A stretch of 64,000 bases of DNA. It comes from Paludibaculum sp. GTDB taxonomy: Bacteria; Acidobacteriota; Terriglobia; Bryobacterales; Bryobacteraceae. The translations under genes were made by a program, and so were the position numbers. The stretch is taken from positions 124,001 to 188,000 of the forward strand of contig JARKQJ010000218.1 in assembly GCA_029973955.1 (NCBI GenBank), read 5' to 3'. Each line of letters starts with the position of its first letter. Within the stretch, counting starts at the first letter, position 1. Shown piece by piece: positions 16,882 through 26,025 of this stretch. The notes beneath the pieces are model-generated. The model saw nothing but the letters and a program-made list of their open reading frames with translations, searched no databases and was not told the origin of the DNA.

Positions 16882-19044
16882 CTAACGGCCTCCTTTCAGC
16901 ACCCCTAGCGACACCACCTTGGTGGCCGGAGGTACTTCGCCGTGCGACAGAACAGTAGCCTGAGGGTGATTCGCCTCGAGAATCTGGCGCACGAAGTGAC
17001 GTGCTCCGGCGCTGGTCAGAAGCGTCCAGCTTCCATACCCCTGGCCGTTTGCGCCTCTGGCCGATTCCAGCAGTTCGTTCACCGTTTGTGGCGCAAGATT
17101 CAGATGTGAGGTGTGTTCGCCATGCTCCACCGCCTGCTCCACGGCCCGCTCCAGATTCGGGTCGAAGAAGTACACCGGTAGTTCGCCGTTGGCGTTCAGC
17201 AAGGGCCTCACGATCGTCCGCCGCAACGACTGACGCACGAACTCGGTCAACAGCAAGGGGTTCCGCGTGATCGTGGCGCCTTCGCTCAGGGCTTCGAGAA
17301 TGGTGGCGGCGTCCTTGATGGGCACACGCTCGCGCAAGAGGTTCTGCACCACCTTGTGGACCGTGGGCAGCGGCAGCAGCTTCGGGATCAGGTCTTCCAC
17401 TACTCGCGGGTTGTCTTCCGCCACGCGGTCTACCAGTCTCTTGGCATCCTGGCGCGAGAAGATCTCATGGCAATGCCGCCGCACCAACTCTGCCAGGTGC
17501 GTACCTAGAACGCTTACCGGGTCCACCACCGTGCAGCCGCCGGCTCTGGCGCGGTCGGCCTGCTCGGACGGAACCCACATCGCGGCGAGCCCGAAAGCCG
17601 GTTCCCGGGTGGGGGTGCCTTGGATGGAAGTGGACCCGCCGGAGGGCGGAATCGCCAGGTCGCAGCCCGGCGGGATCTCAAATCGCCCGATCTCGGCGCC
17701 CTTCAGCAGAATCACGTACTCGCGCACGCGCAGGGAGAGGTTGTCCACCACTCGCACCGGAGGCAGCAGGTAGCCCAACTCAGCCGCCATTTGGCGCCGG
17801 ATTCCCGCGATCCGCTTCAGCAATGGCGAACTCTCCCCGCCGTCGGCCAGTTTCACCAGGCCGAGGCCCACTTCCACCGCCAACGGCTCCACTCGCATCA
17901 GCGTTTCCAGGCCCTCGCGGGCCGACGGTTGCGATTGAGGTTGGCGGACCTCCGCTGTGGCCGCCGGCCGCTGGCGCAGGCGGTTGCCCGCATAGCCCGC
18001 CGCCGCGGCCATCAACAGAAATGGTATCTTCGGCAAGCCAGGCACCACGGCCATCGCCAGCAGAACGCCGGCCGTCAACAGCAGTGGCTGCGGGGTGCCG
18101 AAGACCTGCCGCCGGAAATCCTCGCCCATCTCTCCCTCTGAGCTGGCGCGGGTCACAATCAGGCCGCCTGAAATCGAGATCATCAGCGCCGGGAGCACTG
18201 TCACCAGCCCATCGCCGATCGTCAGAACTGTGTAGGTTTGCAGGGCTTCGGCCAGTTCCATGCCATGCTGCAACACTCCGATGAGGAACCCCGCCACGAT
18301 GTTGATGGCCGTGATCAGGATACTGGCCACCGCGTCACGCTGGGTGAAGCGCGTTGACCCGTCCATCGCGCCGTAGAACTCCGCTTCCGCCGATAGCGCC
18401 TTGCGGCGCGCTTTTGCTTCCGATTCGTTGATTAGCCCGGCGTTCAGGTCCGCGTCGATCGACATCTGCTTGCCCGGCAGCGCGTCCAGCGTGAACCGCG
18501 CGGTCACCTCCGAGATGCGCACCGCGCCGTGGTTAATCACCACGTACTGGATGGCGATCAGTACCAGGAACACCACCACGCCGATGACGAAGTTCCCGCC
18601 CACCACGAAGTTACCGAACGATTCGATCACTTCGCCGGCCGCCGAGGTTCCCTTGCTGCCGTTCAGCAGAATCAGGCGCGACGTGGATACGTTCAACGCC
18701 AGCCGGAACAAGGTCATCAGCAGCAGCGTTGTTGGAAAGACGCTGAACTCCGCAGGGCGCCGAATGTACATGGAAACGAGCAAAATCACCGTCGAAAGTG
18801 TGATATTTGCGCTGATTAGCACATCCATCATCAGCGGCGGCAGCGGCGTCACCATCGCCAGCAGAATGAAGAGAACTCCAACGGGGACAGCGAGTTCCGC
18901 CTTCATCAACTGGCGCCAGTCCGCTCCGCCGCCCGCGGCGGGGCCGGCCGCGCGCGCACCCCCAGCGCCGCCCTCGGATGGTGTCCTTCCGGTGGCGGGG
19001 GCGGCCAAGGCGTTGGCCGGCGTCGATGCGATGGGTGCCGTCAT
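16882..19044 (-). CDS. flhA: flagellar export gate protein FlhA
   Basis: A 720-residue core component of the flagellar type III export apparatus in the inner membrane. After a ~40-residue Ala/Gly-rich leader it has eight membrane helices, the conserved FHIPEP-like cytoplasmic loop segment (ISEVTARFTLDALPGKQMSI, then DADLNAGLI), and a large cytosolic domain binding export chaperones. Length is slightly above that of Salmonella FlhA because of the leader. It lies 39 bp after flhB in the same operon. Confidence 0.97.
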   Translation of the reverse strand: MTAPIASTPANALAAPATGRTPSEGGAGGARAAGPAAGGGADWRQLMKAELAVPVGVLFILLAMVTPLPPLMMDVLISANITLSTVILLVSMYIRRPAEFSVFPTTLLLMTLFRLALNVSTSRLILLNGSKGTSAAGEVIESFGNFVVGGNFVIGVVVFLVLIAIQYVVINHGAVRISEVTARFTLDALPGKQMSIDADLNAGLINESEAKARRKALSAEAEFYGAMDGSTRFTQRDAVASILITAINIVAGFLIGVLQHGMELAEALQTYTVLTIGDGLVTVLPALMISISGGLIVTRASSEGEMGEDFRRQVFGTPQPLLLTAGVLLAMAVVPGLPKIPFLLMAAAAGYAGNRLRQRPAATAEVRQPQSQPSAREGLETLMRVEPLAVEVGLGLVKLADGGESSPLLKRIAGIRRQMAAELGYLLPPVRVVDNLSLRVREYVILLKGAEIGRFEIPPGCDLAIPPSGGSTSIQGTPTREPAFGLAAMWVPSEQADRARAGGCTVVDPVSVLGTHLAELVRRHCHEIFSRQDAKRLVDRVAEDNPRVVEDLIPKLLPLPTVHKVVQNLLRERVPIKDAATILEALSEGATITRNPLLLTEFVRQSLRRTIVRPLLNANGELPVYFFDPNLERAVEQAVEHGEHTSHLNLAPQTVNELLESARGANGQGYGSWTLLTSAGARHFVRQILEANHPQATVLSHGEVPPATKVVSLGVLKGGR

Positions 19045-19083
19045 TCTCTATGCCAATTCCAATGCGCGCGCCTCTCGGGAGCC

Positions 19084-20142
19084 CTAGCGTCCGCCGTTCA
19101 GAATCCGGAAGACGTACGCCAGTACCTCCGCGACTGCGCGGTAGAGTTGAGCCGGGATCTCCTGGCCAACTTCGACCTGTTTGTATAGTGCTCTGGCGAG
19201 CGGAGGATTCTCGATTACCGGCACCTGATGTTGCAGCGCCTTCTCCTTGATGCGCAAAGCCAGGTAATTCTTGCCCTTGGCGACCACCCTGGGCGCCGCC
19301 ATGCCCTGCATGTCATAGCGCAACGCCACGGCATAATGCGTCGGATTCATGATGACGGCCGTCGCCGTCGGCACCTCCGACATCATCCGTCGCCGCAGCA
19401 GTTCCCGGCGCATCCGGCGAATCTTCATCTTGATCTCCGGATTGCCTTCGTTCTGCTTGACCTCCTCGCGCACCTCCTGTTTCGTCATCTTCATGTCGTT
19501 GATGTAACGGCGCCGCTGGCGGAACAAATCCACCGAACCCCAGATCAGGAACACCGCCGCCGACTTCCAAAGCAACTGCGAGATGGCGTCGCCAGCCTGC
19601 CGGACGCCGCCCCAGAGGTTTTGAAACGGCAGGCTCAGAAAGTCGTCCATGTTGGCGCTGATCACCGCCCAGGAGATGAACAGCATCAGCGGCAGGAGCA
19701 GCACGGCTTCCTGCAACGAAGAGAAGTTCTTCCGGGGTAACTCCCGCAAGTGATTGATGGGATTGAGGCGAGATAGGTCCAAGGTCAGGCGGGACCCGGC
19801 CAGTCCGAAGCCCGTCATGGCGAATTGGGCCATCAGCATGGTGATGTTCATCACCACGCCCGCCGCAAGCAGGGCGATCCCGAACGGCACTTCCTGCGCC
19901 TTGAGAATCGCGAGGAGCCCGGGGAGTGTGGCGTTCCATTGGAAGCCGGCCCGGAGCATGTTTTGAAAGCCATGCTGCAGCGCCGGCCACCATGTCGAAG
20001 CCATGCCGGTCAACAATGCTGCAAAGGTTGCAAACTGGATGGCTGCCGTGAACTCTTTACTGACAGGAAAGCGGCCCTCGTCGCGCGCTTTTCGCAACCT
20101 TTGCTGGGATGGCTGTTCGGTCTTTTGGCTTTGATCCGACAT
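19084..20142 (-). CDS. flhB: flagellar export switch protein FlhB
   Basis: A 352-residue export-gate protein with four membrane helices and a cytoplasmic domain that cleaves itself at NPTH (residues 266-269 here), which switches secretion from hook to filament proteins. The N-terminus has the family start QSQKTEQPSQQRLRKARDEG. The sequence after the cleavage site (YAVALRYD, then VPVIENPPLARALY) is well conserved. It follows fliR by 3 bp. Normal length, no anomaly. Confidence 0.97.
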   Translation of the reverse strand: MSDQSQKTEQPSQQRLRKARDEGRFPVSKEFTAAIQFATFAALLTGMASTWWPALQHGFQNMLRAGFQWNATLPGLLAILKAQEVPFGIALLAAGVVMNITMLMAQFAMTGFGLAGSRLTLDLSRLNPINHLRELPRKNFSSLQEAVLLLPLMLFISWAVISANMDDFLSLPFQNLWGGVRQAGDAISQLLWKSAAVFLIWGSVDLFRQRRRYINDMKMTKQEVREEVKQNEGNPEIKMKIRRMRRELLRRRMMSEVPTATAVIMNPTHYAVALRYDMQGMAAPRVVAKGKNYLALRIKEKALQHQVPVIENPPLARALYKQVEVGQEIPAQLYRAVAEVLAYVFRILNGGR

Positions 20143-20145
20143 GGG

Positions 20146-20916
20146 CTAGTGCACGAATTCCTGCAGGGTGGCCGCCATCCGGTTCAAACCGACACGATAG
20201 ATCCAGACCGATGCCGGCGCCAGGGCAGCCAGGCCCGCCAGTGTGCCCAGCATCTTGGCGGGGAAAGCCAGAGACAACAATTGCAATTGAGACTGCAGCC
20301 GGCTGACGAAGGCGAGTGTCAGGTCCGTGAGCAGGAGTAGGCCTGCGAGCGGGAGTGCCAGGCGCACGCCCAACGACAGCATCTCGCCCCCAAAGGCAAT
20401 GATTCTAGTGGCTTGCGCCTGGCTGATCTCGATCGAGCCGGGTGGAAGCGATTCCAGGCTGCGTGCGAAGGTCCGCAGCAGCAGTGCATCCGCACCCAGG
20501 CAGAAGAAAAGGAGGTTGGCCGTCAGTTGAGCCAGCATCTGCAGCACTGTACTGTCGGCCTGGCTCGAAGGGTCGATGGCGGAGGCGTAGGAGAAACCGG
20601 CTTGCATCACCACCGCTTGAGCGCCGAACACCAGGGCTTCGGAGAGAAATCCCACCAGCAGTCCCACCGCCACACCAATCATGCACTCGCCACCGAGCCA
20701 TACCAGAAACCGGCCCGCGGTGAGAGTCTCCGGCCCCGCTGCCGGCCAAAGCGGGTACGCTGCGAACGTCAGGGACAGGAGGAGGACGACGCGCACCGGT
20801 TCCAGCATCGTCCGCGAGCCTGGAATTGGCACGAAGGAGAGCATTCCGCCCAGACGCACCAGGACGAAGAGGAAGGACGCCAGAGTCGACGTCGAAATGG
20901 CTGGTTCAGCCGGCAT
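20146..20916 (-). CDS. fliR: flagellar export protein FliR
   Basis: A 256-residue membrane protein of the FliPQR export core, with about six hydrophobic helices and the family pattern FVRxGxxxxxxPxxG (LVRLGGMLSFVPIPGSRTM) plus GFSYASAIDP. It overlaps the end of fliQ by 11 bp, consistent with coupled synthesis of core subunits. Confidence 0.95.
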   Translation of the reverse strand: MPAEPAISTSTLASFLFVLVRLGGMLSFVPIPGSRTMLEPVRVVLLLSLTFAAYPLWPAAGPETLTAGRFLVWLGGECMIGVAVGLLVGFLSEALVFGAQAVVMQAGFSYASAIDPSSQADSTVLQMLAQLTANLLFFCLGADALLLRTFARSLESLPPGSIEISQAQATRIIAFGGEMLSLGVRLALPLAGLLLLTDLTLAFVSRLQSQLQLLSLAFPAKMLGTLAGLAALAPASVWIYRVGLNRMAATLQEFVH

Positions 20917-21175
20917 ACCGCCCCAGATTCGAGAACAACTGCTCAGTAAACGAGCACATCCGGATCAGCATCCACGGCAGCAGAAACACCAGGCCGGCAA
21001 GGAAGGCGGCCAGGCGCGGCACGCTGCCGAACGCCGGGTCCTGCACAGATGTGACGATCTGCAACAGGCTGATGAGGATGCCGGCGGCGAAGCCGACCGC
21101 CAGCAGAGGCAGGCTCAGCCAGAACGCGGTCATTAATGTGTGGCGGATCAGGTCGACGACGGTCTGTTGATTCAT
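20906..21175 (-). CDS. fliQ: flagellar export protein FliQ
   Basis: An 89-residue two-helix membrane protein, the usual FliQ size. It opens MNQQTVVDLIRHTLMTAFWL and has the conserved GLLISLLQ-like AGILISLLQIVTSVQDPAF. It sits between fliP (12 bp upstream) and fliR (overlapping), the standard fliPQR order. Confidence 0.95.
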   Translation of the reverse strand: MNQQTVVDLIRHTLMTAFWLSLPLLAVGFAAGILISLLQIVTSVQDPAFGSVPRLAAFLAGLVFLLPWMLIRMCSFTEQLFSNLGRYAG

Positions 21176-21187
21176 ATGAACTCCAGG

Positions 21188-21922
21188 TCAGGAAAAACTC
21201 TTCATGAGCGAGCCGACTACCAGGTTCCAGCCGTCCACGAGGACAAACAGCAGGATCTTGAACGGCGCCGAGACCATCACTGGCGGCAGTTGCACCATGC
21301 CGATGGAGAGTGTGATGGAGGCCACCGCCACATCGATGACAAGGAAGGGAAGGAAGAGCACCGCCCCGATCTGGAAGCCGGCTTTCAGCTCCGACAGGAC
21401 ATAGGCCGGCGCCAGCACTGTGAGGCTGAGGTCCTGTGGTGACTTGGGTGCCGGAGCCTTGGTCAACTCGACCATCAAGGCGATGTCCTTCTCGCGGGCA
21501 AAGCGAAGCAGGAAGTCCTTCACCGGCCGTGAACCCGCCTCCCACGCCTCGGCGCGCGACATCTTGCCGGACTCGAGCGGCAACCACCCCTTCTGGTACG
21601 CGTCGCTGGCGACGGGCGTCATGATCAGCATTGAAAGAAACAGCGACAGGCCGATCAGAACCTGATTCGAGGGGGCAGTCTGCGTGCCCAGCGCCTGACG
21701 CAGGAAGTGCAGGACCAGGCTGATGCGCAGAAAGGGCGTCAACGAAACGAGCACTGCGGGCAGCACCGTCATCGCCGTCAGGAGAACGACGATCTGCAAC
21801 GGTAGACCCAGCACCTGGGATTCGCTGCCGCCGCGCGCGGGAGTTCCGAGCAGCGGAGACTTGGCCGCCGCGAATGCCACCGGCGCCAGCAATGAGGCGG
21901 GCAAGAGCCGAAGGAGGGTCAC
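21188..21922 (-). CDS. fliP: flagellar export protein FliP
   Basis: A 244-residue export-core protein with an N-terminal signal-like segment (MTLLRLLPASLLAPVAFAAA), membrane helices and the signature LTPFLRISLVLHFLRQALGT and GLSLFLSMLIMTPV. The frame extends upstream, but the GTG at 21922 overlaps the fliO stop (GTGA) and gives the normal N-terminus and length. Confidence 0.95.
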   Translation of the reverse strand: MTLLRLLPASLLAPVAFAAAKSPLLGTPARGGSESQVLGLPLQIVVLLTAMTVLPAVLVSLTPFLRISLVLHFLRQALGTQTAPSNQVLIGLSLFLSMLIMTPVASDAYQKGWLPLESGKMSRAEAWEAGSRPVKDFLLRFAREKDIALMVELTKAPAPKSPQDLSLTVLAPAYVLSELKAGFQIGAVLFLPFLVIDVAVASITLSIGMVQLPPVMVSAPFKILLFVLVDGWNLVVGSLMKSFS

Positions 21923-22230
21923 TGCTGGCCCCCCATCGAGCGGCGCATCGCCGCCTGCAGGCTGGCGTCGAACGCGGGCGCCTCCGGGGCGAAGACCATA
22001 CCGCCCGGGAAAGTGCCGACGATCAGCGCCGTGCCTTTCGCCTCCACGACGTGCAGGCAGTGCTGCGGTGTGAGCGCGATCCGCTGAACGACGTGGATGG
22101 TGTCCGCCGTGTCGAGGTTGCTTCGCAGGAGTCTCGGCGAGATCAATCCCCGCCGCGAGGCGAACCACAACACTCCTCCCAACAGGGCCAACACGAAGAG
22201 CACCGCCAGCACCTGGTCAAACAACGGCAT
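21919..22230 (-). CDS. fliO: flagellar biosynthesis protein FliO
   Basis: A 103-residue protein with one N-terminal membrane helix (DQVLAVLFVLALLGGVLWFA) and a small basic cytoplasmic domain containing VVQRIALTPQHCLHVVEAKG, the conserved FliO core. FliO assists assembly of FliP rings. The start at 22230 follows GAGGAATAGT at the end of fliN; the upstream open frame is a fliN overlap. Position between fliN and fliP is the classical order. Confidence 0.9.
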   Translation of the reverse strand: MPLFDQVLAVLFVLALLGGVLWFASRRGLISPRLLRSNLDTADTIHVVQRIALTPQHCLHVVEAKGTALIVGTFPGGMVFAPEAPAFDASLQAAMRRSMGGQQ

Positions 22231-22231
22231 A

Positions 22232-22480
22232 CTATTCCTCCACGTTGAAATCCGTGATGCGGACACCCATCGAGTCCTCGATGATGACGATCTCCCCGAA
22301 GGCGACCAACGCCTGGCCCACACGGATGTCGATGTTCTCTCCGGCGGACCTGTTCATCCGGATGACGCTGCCCTTGTCGAGTTCCAGCACGGCGCGCATT
22401 GTCATGGTCTTGCGGTCGAGTTCAACTTCGACGTCCAGGGCGACATCCTCCAACGGGGCGATCTGTTCGGCTACGAGCAC
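22232..22480 (-). CDS. fliN: flagellar motor switch protein FliN
   Basis: An 82-residue single SpoA-domain protein (EVELDRKTMTMRAVLELDKG, then SVIRMNRSAGENIDIRVG and IVIIEDSMGVRITD), the C-ring subunit that interacts with CheY and the export ATPase complex. The GTG start at 22480 has GAGGGA upstream. It is much shorter than the other FliN-type protein of this operon and lacks any N-terminal extension. Confidence 0.93.
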   Translation of the reverse strand: MLVAEQIAPLEDVALDVEVELDRKTMTMRAVLELDKGSVIRMNRSAGENIDIRVGQALVAFGEIVIIEDSMGVRITDFNVEE

Positions 22481-22499
22481 GATAGGTGTCCCTCAGTGA

Positions 22500-23750
22500 C
22501 TAGCGCTTGAGATTGATGGTTTCCTGGCTGATCTCGTCCACTGCCGTCACGACGCGGGCGTTCGCCTGGTAACCGCGCTGCAGGACGATCAGGTTCGTGA
22601 ACTCGCGGGCGATGTCCACGGTGGAGAACTCCACCGCTCCGCCCATGATCTGGCCTCTGCCGCCGGTGCTCGGCAGACCTACGGCGGGCAGTGCGGAGCG
22701 CGCGCTGAGCTGGAAGTTGTTGTTTCCAACGGCGATCATCGATTCGGGATTGCGGATCGAGGCCATGGAGAGCTGGCCGACTGCGACCTGTTGGCCGTTG
22801 GAGTACTGCGCCAGGATTCGACCGCCATCTCCGATGCCGACTTTGACGAGCTGGGCCGCGGCGAAGCCGTTCTGCGCATTCGCTGCCACTGCGGAGGGCT
22901 GGGAAAACTGCGTCAGGCGGGGAGTGGCGCCGGAATAGAGGTTCCACGTCAGGTTCATGTCGGCGGCCCCGTCCTTCAGGCCGGTGACGTTCAGATTCGG
23001 CATCGGATCGGTCAGGGCCGGCGCGGCGAGCCGCCCGTTGCCGTCGAATTGAATCGTGCCGGTGACGGGCGTCCCGGGAGGAGTCGCAAGGTCGGAATCG
23101 GGGAACGACAGGCTGTAGCTCCACTCGCCCGCGTTGGCCGTCTTCTGAAATGCGACGGAGACGACATGCGAACCACCCAGCGAGTCGTAGACCTCGATGG
23201 AAGTGGAGAAGGTAGTCGCTGGCGGACCGGCGGTGGCCGAGGCGTCGAGGTTTAGGTCGAAAGAGAGGGAGGTGGTGGCGATGGGGGAGCGCAACGAACC
23301 CACCGGCACCATCACGTCGGTGGCGGGTTGGGTAGTGTCGAGCACTCCATTGACCTCATTCCACCCTTGCAATCGGAAGCCGGTGGCCGTCACCAACTGT
23401 CCGTCCTTGTTCACCTGCAGATTGCCGCCGCGAGTGTAAAGGACGCTATTCGTATTGGGGTCCCGCACCACCAGGAAGCCGTCACCCTGGATTGCCACGT
23501 CCAGCGGCCCCGAACTGGCTTGGATCGCCCCTTGAGAGAACTGGCGAATTGTGGTGGGGCGGGCGACACCGAAGCCAACCTGGGTCTCGCCGAGTCCCGC
23601 GCCGAGGGACTGCGTCACCAGATCGCTGAATGCCACCACGCTGGCTTTGTAGCCCGGGGTATTGAGGTTGGCCAGGTTGTTGCCGACCACATCCACCGCC
23701 GTTGTGTGCGCGCCGAGTGCGCTGAGAGCCGTTGAGAATGATGTAAACAT
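22500..23750 (-). CDS. flgE: flagellar hook protein FlgE
   Basis: A 416-residue hook subunit. It starts MFTSFSTALSALGAHTTAVD and has VVGNNLANLNTPGYK, the rod/hook family motif, and ends with the matching C-terminal helix (EFTNLIVLQRGYQANARVVT). A central region of about 200 residues with variable sequence forms the hook outer domains. The start at 23750 follows AAGGA; the upstream open frame overlaps the flgD end and has no homology. It is 22 bp after flgD. Confidence 0.95.
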   Translation of the reverse strand: MFTSFSTALSALGAHTTAVDVVGNNLANLNTPGYKASVVAFSDLVTQSLGAGLGETQVGFGVARPTTIRQFSQGAIQASSGPLDVAIQGDGFLVVRDPNTNSVLYTRGGNLQVNKDGQLVTATGFRLQGWNEVNGVLDTTQPATDVMVPVGSLRSPIATTSLSFDLNLDASATAGPPATTFSTSIEVYDSLGGSHVVSVAFQKTANAGEWSYSLSFPDSDLATPPGTPVTGTIQFDGNGRLAAPALTDPMPNLNVTGLKDGAADMNLTWNLYSGATPRLTQFSQPSAVAANAQNGFAAAQLVKVGIGDGGRILAQYSNGQQVAVGQLSMASIRNPESMIAVGNNNFQLSARSALPAVGLPSTGGRGQIMGGAVEFSTVDIAREFTNLIVLQRGYQANARVVTAVDEISQETINLKR

Positions 23751-23772
23751 ATGTGTCCTTTTCCCAGGTCGT

Positions 23773-24072
23773 CTATGGTTGCTCCGTTGTGGGGGCAAGT
23801 ACGTCGCGAATCGCGTCCAGGTCCTGCTTCATCGACATCGACTGCTCCAATTGGGTGAACTGTGCCAACTGGGCCACGAATTCCACGCCGTCGGAAGGAT
23901 TCAGCGGGTTCTGGTTCTTGATCTGGGCCACCAGCAGTTGCAGGAAGACCTCCTTGTTCGCCAGCCGGTCCGCGCCGCTCTCTTCCTTTTTCTTCGTGGT
24001 GGTCGAGGAGCCCTGAATCAGATCCTCGATCGACCCCCAATTCACACCCGAAGTGTCCGTTACCGTGCTCAT
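23773..24072 (-). CDS. flgD: minimal flagellar hook-capping protein FlgD
   Basis: A 99-residue protein that retains only the conserved N-terminal FlgD region (LANKEVFLQLLVAQIKNQNP, then LNPSDGVEFVAQLAQFTQLEQ). Usual FlgD proteins are 200-250 residues, with Tudor- and Ig-like domains; both are missing. Because the start overlaps fliK (ATGA) and a clear FlgE follows, this looks like a genuine short form, not a pseudogene. It must cap the growing hook without the usual lid domains or have a partner encoded elsewhere. Confidence 0.9.
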   Translation of the reverse strand: MSTVTDTSGVNWGSIEDLIQGSSTTTKKKEESGADRLANKEVFLQLLVAQIKNQNPLNPSDGVEFVAQLAQFTQLEQSMSMKQDLDAIRDVLAPTTEQP

Positions 24073-25859
24073 CGTCGTCCTCCCAATGCCGCCAGGCGGC
24101 GTAGTGCCGTCATTTCATCCAGTTCGTTTCCGTCTTCGGTCCAAGCGGCCGCGGCAGAACCGCCGCGGTCTCCACCAGCGCCCTTCTCCGAATGGCTCTG
24201 GGTGCCAAAACTTGCGTTCGCAACAAACTTCACGCCCGGCTCGTCCGAGTCTTTCCTGGCTGCCGACGCATGGTCTGCCGCCAGCGAGGAGCCCGCGCGT
24301 TCCTGACCGCCCAGAGTGTTCGCGGAGACCTCCACGGGTCGCAGCTCGGCGGTCCAGCCCTTGGAGTGAAGATCCTGCGTCCAGGGCTGCAGGTTTTCCT
24401 GGAGCCGTCCGGAAAGCTGCGGGTCGCTCGTTCTCATCCGCAATCCGACCTGACCGCCAAGATCGGAGAGCTGCAACTGAATGCGCCGGCCGTCGGAGGC
24501 TTCCACTTGCACCGCGAGCTGTTTCAATGGCTGCGCCGAGGTTTGGCTGGGAGCATCCAAGGCGCTTTCGCGCAACAGTTGAGCCGGTCCGGCTGGGCCG
24601 TTTTCTCTTGCGCGTCCCGAAGCCGGCGTTCCGGCGGTATCACCGCCATGCGCCTGCGCCAGAGGGGAGGCTTGGAGATGATCCAATTGCTCAGGTTCCA
24701 ACGTCCGCGGAGACCTGGCTGCATGGGGGGACGCGGTGGCGGCCTTCGGGGTGGCAGTGCTGGACGAGGAGCCTTCCCCAGAAGAGGAGCCGCTGGGCGA
24801 GCCTTCGCCCTGCTGGCGGCGGCCCTCAGGTTGGGCCGATTCCTGCAATTGCTGTGAGGACGCGCCGGCCTGTGCCGCGGCGCCCCGGTTCGAAGAGTCT
24901 GAGCCTGCTCCGGCGATCTCATTCCGGGGCCGTTTCGCTTCGGCCTGGTTCCTGGATGAGTCAGATGCCGGCGCGATCGCCGTGTCGGACGGAACCGTTT
25001 CCACGGCGAAAGCCCGACGCGAAACGGTGGTCTGGGCAGTTGAATTCGAGTCGGCGGCCCCAGTGAGAGCGGGGCGCTGGTCCAAACTCCGTTCGGACGG
25101 GATCCGGCGGGCCTCGAGCCTGCCTTCGACGGATAGCTCCAGTTCCCTGGTGCGGGTCTGATCGTTGGCCGGCTGGACTTTGTCGTGCGGCGAGTTGTCC
25201 AGCGCCGAGACCGCTTCCTCGCTTGCGGTTTCGGTTGATCCGATCGTAGAGCAACTGATCGCTTCTCCATCCGAAGCCGCAGGCATTGGCAGGCCAGGCT
25301 CAGGCGGTTTGTTGTCACCGAAGCCGGGCTCCGACACAGCAAGAGTGAGGGGCGACTGTTGCGAAATGAGAACCGCCTGCCGGCCATCTATCAATGACGC
25401 GGCGCCGTCTGTCTTCTCCTCACTTGCCGCTGTTTCCGGTTCGCCGTTGACGGTCCACTCCACTGGGGGTTTGACCGGTGCAGGCAAGGCCGGCTGGAGC
25501 AGAAAGAGGAGGAGCGCCGGCTGTCCTTGGGCGCCGTCCTCCTCTTCGGCGGAGTCCTGGCCAAGCCTGGACTCGGCATCGCCCGCGTCGTTACTGGAAT
25601 CAGAATCAGAATCAGATACGCGACAACCGCTCGACGAGAGAAATGCAGTGCCGGCTAGTTGGGCCTGTCCGGCGTGGGGTAAGCCGAGGACAAGATCGAC
25701 CAGTTCCGCTGGGGAGGCTGTCTCGGTGGCGGGATCTCCGCCGCCGGGCATGCTGAGCAGGTCCGCGAAACGGAGCCCGCGCTGAAGTTCACCGCTGGGC
25801 TGCTCTGGCTGCGCCGGGGCGCCGGGAGTGCCGAGCACAGCAATCGGGCCGATCGACAT
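24069..25859 (-). CDS. fliK: flagellar hook-length control protein FliK
   Basis: A 596-residue protein, mostly disordered and rich in Ala, Ser, Glu, Pro and Gln (residues ~1-430), then a folded C-terminal domain typical of Flg_hook/FliK (LKQLAVQVEASDGRRIQLQL, then LQENLQPWTQDLHSKGWTAE). It measures hook length and triggers the FlhB switch. The frame is open up to 25937, but a sigma-54 promoter at 25898-25913 lies inside that extension, with the predicted transcript start near 25887; the ATG at 25859 is the first suitable start downstream. First gene of the leftward flagellar operon. Confidence 0.87.
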   Translation of the reverse strand: MSIGPIAVLGTPGAPAQPEQPSGELQRGLRFADLLSMPGGGDPATETASPAELVDLVLGLPHAGQAQLAGTAFLSSSGCRVSDSDSDSSNDAGDAESRLGQDSAEEEDGAQGQPALLLFLLQPALPAPVKPPVEWTVNGEPETAASEEKTDGAASLIDGRQAVLISQQSPLTLAVSEPGFGDNKPPEPGLPMPAASDGEAISCSTIGSTETASEEAVSALDNSPHDKVQPANDQTRTRELELSVEGRLEARRIPSERSLDQRPALTGAADSNSTAQTTVSRRAFAVETVPSDTAIAPASDSSRNQAEAKRPRNEIAGAGSDSSNRGAAAQAGASSQQLQESAQPEGRRQQGEGSPSGSSSGEGSSSSTATPKAATASPHAARSPRTLEPEQLDHLQASPLAQAHGGDTAGTPASGRARENGPAGPAQLLRESALDAPSQTSAQPLKQLAVQVEASDGRRIQLQLSDLGGQVGLRMRTSDPQLSGRLQENLQPWTQDLHSKGWTAELRPVEVSANTLGGQERAGSSLAADHASAARKDSDEPGVKFVANASFGTQSHSEKGAGGDRGGSAAAAWTEDGNELDEMTALRRLAALGGRR

Positions 25860-25897
25860 CAGACTGGAGAGTCCGCAATTCGTCACACCGGCGTAGA

Positions 25898-25913
25898 TGC
25901 AAGCGGCTTGCCA
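25898..25913 (-). promoter_or_regulatory. sigma-54 promoter for the fliK operon
   Basis: Read on the minus strand: TGGCAAG-CCGC-TTGCA, against the consensus TGGCACG-N4-TTGCA (one difference). GG and GC are exactly 12 bp apart. Predicted transcription start is near 25887, 28 bases before the fliK ATG at 25859. An activator of the FlrC/FleQ type is expected but not encoded here. Confidence 0.8.
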
Positions 25914-26025
25914 GTTGGCGCGATGCTTTGCCTTCAACGGGATGGCCGTTTGGGGCGTGTTTCAACCTGGGCACTGTTCCGTTTCGGCACCTCCAAAACG
26001 AACCGAGTGTCCCAGTCTGATCCTC

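Noticed and set aside
25860..25937. Longer FliK start at 25937
   Set aside because: It would lie upstream of the predicted sigma-54 transcription start and overlap the promoter.
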